Positions 6,113 through 11,281 of a stretch of 11,281 nucleotides of DNA are shown here, in pieces. Within the stretch, counting starts at the first letter, position 1; every line of letters begins with the position of its first letter. The notes under the pieces were generated by a model. It saw only the letters and a list, made by a program, of their open reading frames with translations. It was not told the origin of the DNA and searched no databases. The DNA is from Sphingomonadales bacterium (GTDB lineage Bacteria > Pseudomonadota > Alphaproteobacteria > Sphingomonadales > Sphingomonadaceae). The stretch is from positions 1 through 11,281 of the forward strand of contig JAIYAA010000141.1 in NCBI GenBank assembly GCA_027489295.1. Direction: 5' to 3'. The position numbers and the translations under genes are program-made.

Positions 6113-7570
6113 TCAGAACAGCGCCTTCGCCGCGACCAGCGACCAGGTGCCGAGCGCACCAAATACCAGCCAGCCGATCGGCGAGATGACGACGGCGCTG
6201 ATCGCGATCAGGCCACCCTCGACCAAATCGGTCTTGCCCGAAAAGGCAGGCGCCGGCTCATCGAAGTACATCGTCTTAACGATCTTGAGGTAATAAAAGG
6301 CACCGATCGTCGAGGCAGCGGCACCCACCGCTGCGAACACGGTCAGGCCCGAATGCATCGCGGCGATGAACACGCCCAGCTTGGCGAAGAAGCCGAGCAG
6401 CGGCGGGATGCCGGCGAGGCTGAACATGAAGATCGCCAGCGCAGCCGCCAGACCCGGACGAGTCCGCGACATGCCCGAGAGGCTTGCGATCGTCTCGACC
6501 GACTCACCGTCCTCACCCCGCATCTGCAGCACCACGAGGAAGCTGCCGATGGTCATGATCACATAGATCGCCATGTAGACGAGCACGCTCGCCACGCCTT
6601 CCTCGCCCCCGGCCGCGAGGCCGATCAGCGCGAAGCCGACATTGTTGATCGATGAATAGGCAAGCAGGCGCTTGATGTTGGTCTGACCGATCGCCGCCAC
6701 CGCACCGAAGATGATCGAGGCGAGCGAAGCAAAGATCACGATCTGGCGCCATTCGAAGATCGCCGGGCCCATCGCGTCGACCGCAACACGGACCGCCATC
6801 GCCATCGCCGCCATCTTCGGCGCCGAAGCGAAATAGGCGGTGACCGGGGTCGGCGCGCCTTCATACACGTCCGGCGTCCACATGTGGAACGGCACGGCCG
6901 AGATCTTGAAGGCGAGACCGGCGAACACGAACACCAGGCCGAACAGCAGGCCCATATGCTGCGGGCCTGCCAGCCCCGCATGATAGGCGCCGGCAATGCC
7001 CTCGAACAGCGTGGTGCCGGCAAAGCCGTACACCAGGCTGATACCGTAGAGCAGGATACCCGAGGCCAGTGCGCCCAGCACGAAATACTTCAGGCCCGCT
7101 TCGGCCGACCGCGTATCCCGCCGCATGAAGCTGGCAAGGATATAGGCCGAAAGGCTCTGCAGCTCGAGGCCGACATAGAGGCTCAGCAGGTCACCCGCCG
7201 ACACCATCATGCCCATGCCCACCGTCGAGAGCAGGATCAGCACCGGATATTCCGGACGCAGATCGTCGCCCGAAGTACGCTGGAAGAACCTCGGCGCGAT
7301 CAAGATCGACACCGCCGCGGCGAAGAAGATCACCACCTTGGCGAAGGTCGCGAAGGCATCGGCACGATAGAGCCCGCCAAACGCGACGCCGCCCGTCGAG
7401 GCTGGGCCGGCGAGCGCGATGCCGGCACCGGCGAGCAGGGCCACCGAGGCCCAGCTCACCAACTTGGTCGATGCCTGGCCGCCCCAGGCGGCCACCAGCA
7501 TCAGGACGATCGAACCGAGCGCGAGCACAAGCTCGGGCAGGGTCATCAGCAATTGCATCGAATAGGCCAT
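6113..7570 (-). CDS. nuoN: NADH:quinone oxidoreductase (complex I) subunit N
   Basis: 485 residues, usual length, with about 14 hydrophobic segments and no signal peptide. NuoN is one of three antiporter-like subunits in the membrane arm of complex I, translocating protons as electrons pass from NADH to quinone. Visible family features are the glutamate in LYVGLELQSLSAY (Glu136), the KISAVPFHMWTPDVYEG stretch (222-238) with its buried lysine, INNVGFALIGL (308-318) and LAGIPPLLGFFAKLGVF (385-401) with the late-helix lysine at 397. The ATG at 7570 overlaps the nuoM stop by one base (TGATG) and is preceded by GGGGAGG (7578-7584) at 7 nt, so it is preferred over Met5. It is the last nuo gene; birA follows after 5 nt. 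No missing key residue was noticed. Confidence 0.97.
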   Translation of the reverse strand: MAYSMQLLMTLPELVLALGSIVLMLVAAWGGQASTKLVSWASVALLAGAGIALAGPASTGGVAFGGLYRADAFATFAKVVIFFAAAVSILIAPRFFQRTSGDDLRPEYPVLILLSTVGMGMMVSAGDLLSLYVGLELQSLSAYILASFMRRDTRSAEAGLKYFVLGALASGILLYGISLVYGFAGTTLFEGIAGAYHAGLAGPQHMGLLFGLVFVFAGLAFKISAVPFHMWTPDVYEGAPTPVTAYFASAPKMAAMAMAVRVAVDAMGPAIFEWRQIVIFASLASIIFGAVAAIGQTNIKRLLAYSSINNVGFALIGLAAGGEEGVASVLVYMAIYVIMTIGSFLVVLQMRGEDGESVETIASLSGMSRTRPGLAAALAIFMFSLAGIPPLLGFFAKLGVFIAAMHSGLTVFAAVGAAASTIGAFYYLKIVKTMYFDEPAPAFSGKTDLVEGGLIAISAVVISPIGWLVFGALGTWSLVAAKALF

Positions 7571-9135
7571 CAGTGCGCCTCCCCGTGCGCGGAGGCTTCA
7601 TGAGCGGGGGCCGCCTTGGGCGAACCCGGCGTGGGCTTGGAGTCGCTGATCGCGGCGGTGTGCGCGGCGCTGTCGAGGCGCTGCGTCAGCCGCGCCACGT
7701 CGGCGCGCATCGGTGCGGTGAAGCTGGTCGGGTACACGCCCATCCACAGCACCACGGCGGCCAGTGCCACCAGCATCGCGACTTCGCGACCGTCGAGGTC
7801 CGGCATCGCCTTCACATCGTCCTTGGTCAGGTCGCCCCACACCACCCGACGGAACAGGTAGAGCATATAGGCGGCGCCGAGGATGATACCGGTGGTGCCG
7901 ATCAGCGCGGTCCAGGTCGAGACCTGGTACACGCCGGCGAGGCTGAAGAATTCGCCGACGAAGTTGCTGGTGCCCGGCAGGCCGATCGAGGCCATGGTGA
8001 ACAGCAGGAACAGCACGGCATAGCGCGGCATGTTGATCGCGAGGCCGCCATAGCGGTCGATCTCGCGGGTGTGCAGGCGGTCATAGATGATGCCGACGCA
8101 CAGGAAGAGCGCGCCCGAGACCACGCCGTGGCCCAGCATCACCATCATCGCACCGTCGATGCCGTTCGCGTTGAAGGCGAACAGACCCATGGTGACAATC
8201 GCCATGTGCGCGACCGACGAATAGGCGATCAGCTTCTTCATGTCGCTCTGCACGAGGGCGACGAGCGAGGTGTAGACCACCGCCACGCAGGACAGCCCGA
8301 ACACAAGCCACATGAACTGCACCGACGCGACCGGGAACATCGGCAGCGAGAAGCGCAGGAAGCCATAGCCGCCGAGCTTCAGCAGCACGCCCGCCAGGAT
8401 GACCGAGCCTGCGGTCGGCGCCTGCACGTGCGCGTCGGGAAGCCAGGTATGAACCGGCCACATCGGCATCTTGACCGCGAACGAGGCGAAGAAGGCCAGC
8501 CATAGCCAGGTCTGCCAGTTGGCCGGGAAGTCGTGCGCCATCAGGAACGGGATCGAGGTGGTGCCGGTGTTGAGCACCATGGCGATCATCGCGATGAGCA
8601 TCAGCAGCGAGCCGAGCAGCGTGTACAGGAAGAACTTGTACGACGCGTAGATGCGGTTCGCGCCGCCCCAGATGCCGATGATCAGGTACATCGGGATCAG
8701 GCCACCTTCGAAGAAGATGTAGAACAGGAACAGATCCTGCGCGGCGAAGGTGCCGATCATCAGCACTTCGGTCGCCAGGAACGCCGCCATATACTCCGGC
8801 ACGCGCTTGGTGACCGAGAGCCAGCTGGCGCCGATGCAGATCGGCATCAGGAACAGCGACAGCTCGATCAGCAGGAAGGCGAAGCCGTCGATGCCGAGCG
8901 CCCAGGAGAACGCGACGCCGCCCATCTTGAACAGCGTGACATGCTCGACGAACTGCCACTGCGGCGCGCCGTCGCCATGCTGGAACTGCGTCCAGAGGAA
9001 CACGCCGAGCGCCAGATTGACGAGCGTCGCGAGGAGTGCCGTCCAGCGGGCGGCCTGCGCCCCAAGGAAGAGGCAGAGCACTGCGGCGATCGCGGGGATC
9101 GCGAGCAGGACGGAAAGGATCGGTAAGCCGGTCAT
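7570..9135 (-). CDS. nuoM: NADH:quinone oxidoreductase (complex I) subunit M
   Basis: 521 residues from the ATG at 9133-9135, with about 14 membrane helices. It is an antiporter-like proton-pumping subunit between NuoL and NuoN in the membrane arm. Key elements visible: FFEGGLIPMYLIIG (141-154) with the essential-type Glu143, VKMPMWPVHTWLPDAHVQAP (221-240) with Lys222, LLKLGGYGFLRF (251-262) with Lys253, MLGHGVVSGALF (333-344), and SIGLPGTSNFVGEF (383-396). The frame can be extended to a TTG at 9153, but that would run into nuoL. The ATG gives the normal hydrophobic start MTGLPILSVLLAIP and lies 7 nt after the nuoL stop, with GGGGTGATGG just upstream. After the last helix (about 450-468) there is a tail of some 50 residues ending in KPTPGSPKAAPAHEASAHGEAH-type Pro/Ala/His-rich sequence, which looks disordered and not part of the conserved core. 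Confidence 0.96.
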   Translation of the reverse strand: MTGLPILSVLLAIPAIAAVLCLFLGAQAARWTALLATLVNLALGVFLWTQFQHGDGAPQWQFVEHVTLFKMGGVAFSWALGIDGFAFLLIELSLFLMPICIGASWLSVTKRVPEYMAAFLATEVLMIGTFAAQDLFLFYIFFEGGLIPMYLIIGIWGGANRIYASYKFFLYTLLGSLLMLIAMIAMVLNTGTTSIPFLMAHDFPANWQTWLWLAFFASFAVKMPMWPVHTWLPDAHVQAPTAGSVILAGVLLKLGGYGFLRFSLPMFPVASVQFMWLVFGLSCVAVVYTSLVALVQSDMKKLIAYSSVAHMAIVTMGLFAFNANGIDGAMMVMLGHGVVSGALFLCVGIIYDRLHTREIDRYGGLAINMPRYAVLFLLFTMASIGLPGTSNFVGEFFSLAGVYQVSTWTALIGTTGIILGAAYMLYLFRRVVWGDLTKDDVKAMPDLDGREVAMLVALAAVVLWMGVYPTSFTAPMRADVARLTQRLDSAAHTAAISDSKPTPGSPKAAPAHEASAHGEAH

Positions 9136-9142
9136 TTTTCCA

Positions 9143-11229
<2,087 letters not shown>

Positions 11230-11230
<1 letters not shown>

Positions 11231-11281
11231 CAGCCCTTCATCCGATTGACGTCGTCGACCGAAATCGTGCCGCGACCGCGG
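11230..11281 (-). CDS. nuoK: NADH:quinone oxidoreductase (complex I) subunit K, C-terminal end only
   Basis: Reading the minus strand in from the window edge gives 16 complete codons, [16 protein letters not shown], then TGA at 11232-11230. This matches the usual C-terminus of alphaproteobacterial NuoK (a basic RRGT/RGS segment, then a V(E/D)D(V/I)N.MKG ending). It has the expected place directly before nuoL, and its stop overlaps the nuoL ATG by one base. NuoK is a small three-helix subunit of the membrane arm; the helices lie outside the window. The stretch is short, but the ending and the context agree. Confidence 0.88.

Overview
The window is an ordinary-looking piece of a GC-rich alphaproteobacterial chromosome, most probably from the Sphingomonadales (Sphingomonas or a close relative). 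This rests on the gene order (the end of a complex I operon running into birA, coaX and rnj, then a DUF1467 gene), the strong GC bias at third codon positions, and the protein character. I see no tRNA, rRNA, insertion sequence, prophage, CRISPR array or attachment site. The genus was judged from the sequence alone and has not been tested by a search.

Layout: the left edge (1-522, + strand) is the 3' end of a gene for a helical/coiled-coil protein of unknown function. It converges on a minus-strand run covering the rest of the window, and a perfect 19-bp hairpin (530-575) sits between the converging ends. From right to left, in transcription order, the minus strand carries: the last 16 codons of nuoK (edge to 11230), nuoL (11230-9143), nuoM (9135-7570), nuoN (7570-6113), birA (6107-5412), coaX (5391-4609), rnj (4608-2971), a DUF1467 membrane protein gene (2960-2700), a 130-residue hypothetical gene (2639-2247) and a Tat-exported PhoD-type phosphatase/phosphodiesterase gene (2155-599).

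Junctions from nuoK to DUF1467 are extremely tight: 1-base overlaps at nuoK/nuoL and nuoM/nuoN, 7 nt at nuoL/nuoM, 5 nt at nuoN/birA, 20 nt at birA/coaX, 0 nt at coaX/rnj and 10 nt at rnj/DUF1467. This looks like one transcription unit with translational coupling. Larger gaps (60 nt and 91 nt) precede the hypothetical gene and phoD, which may have their own promoters.

Functionally, NuoL/M/N are the three antiporter-like proton-pumping subunits of NADH:quinone oxidoreductase and NuoK is a neighbouring membrane subunit. BirA attaches biotin to carboxylases, CoaX starts coenzyme A synthesis, and RNase J is a 5'-3'/endo-ribonuclease. The operon therefore joins respiration, cofactor supply and RNA turnover, an arrangement I recall as common in alphaproteobacteria. 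PhoD probably scavenges phosphate outside the cytoplasm.

I did not find a convincing new biological system. The points most worth a second look are a 49-residue loop in NuoL containing 19 histidines, partly built from a perfect 15-bp tandem duplication; a Cys in place of the usual Arg in the BirA adenylate-binding loop; a strong palindrome without a U-tract between the converging genes; and a half-convincing Pho-box-like site upstream of phoD.
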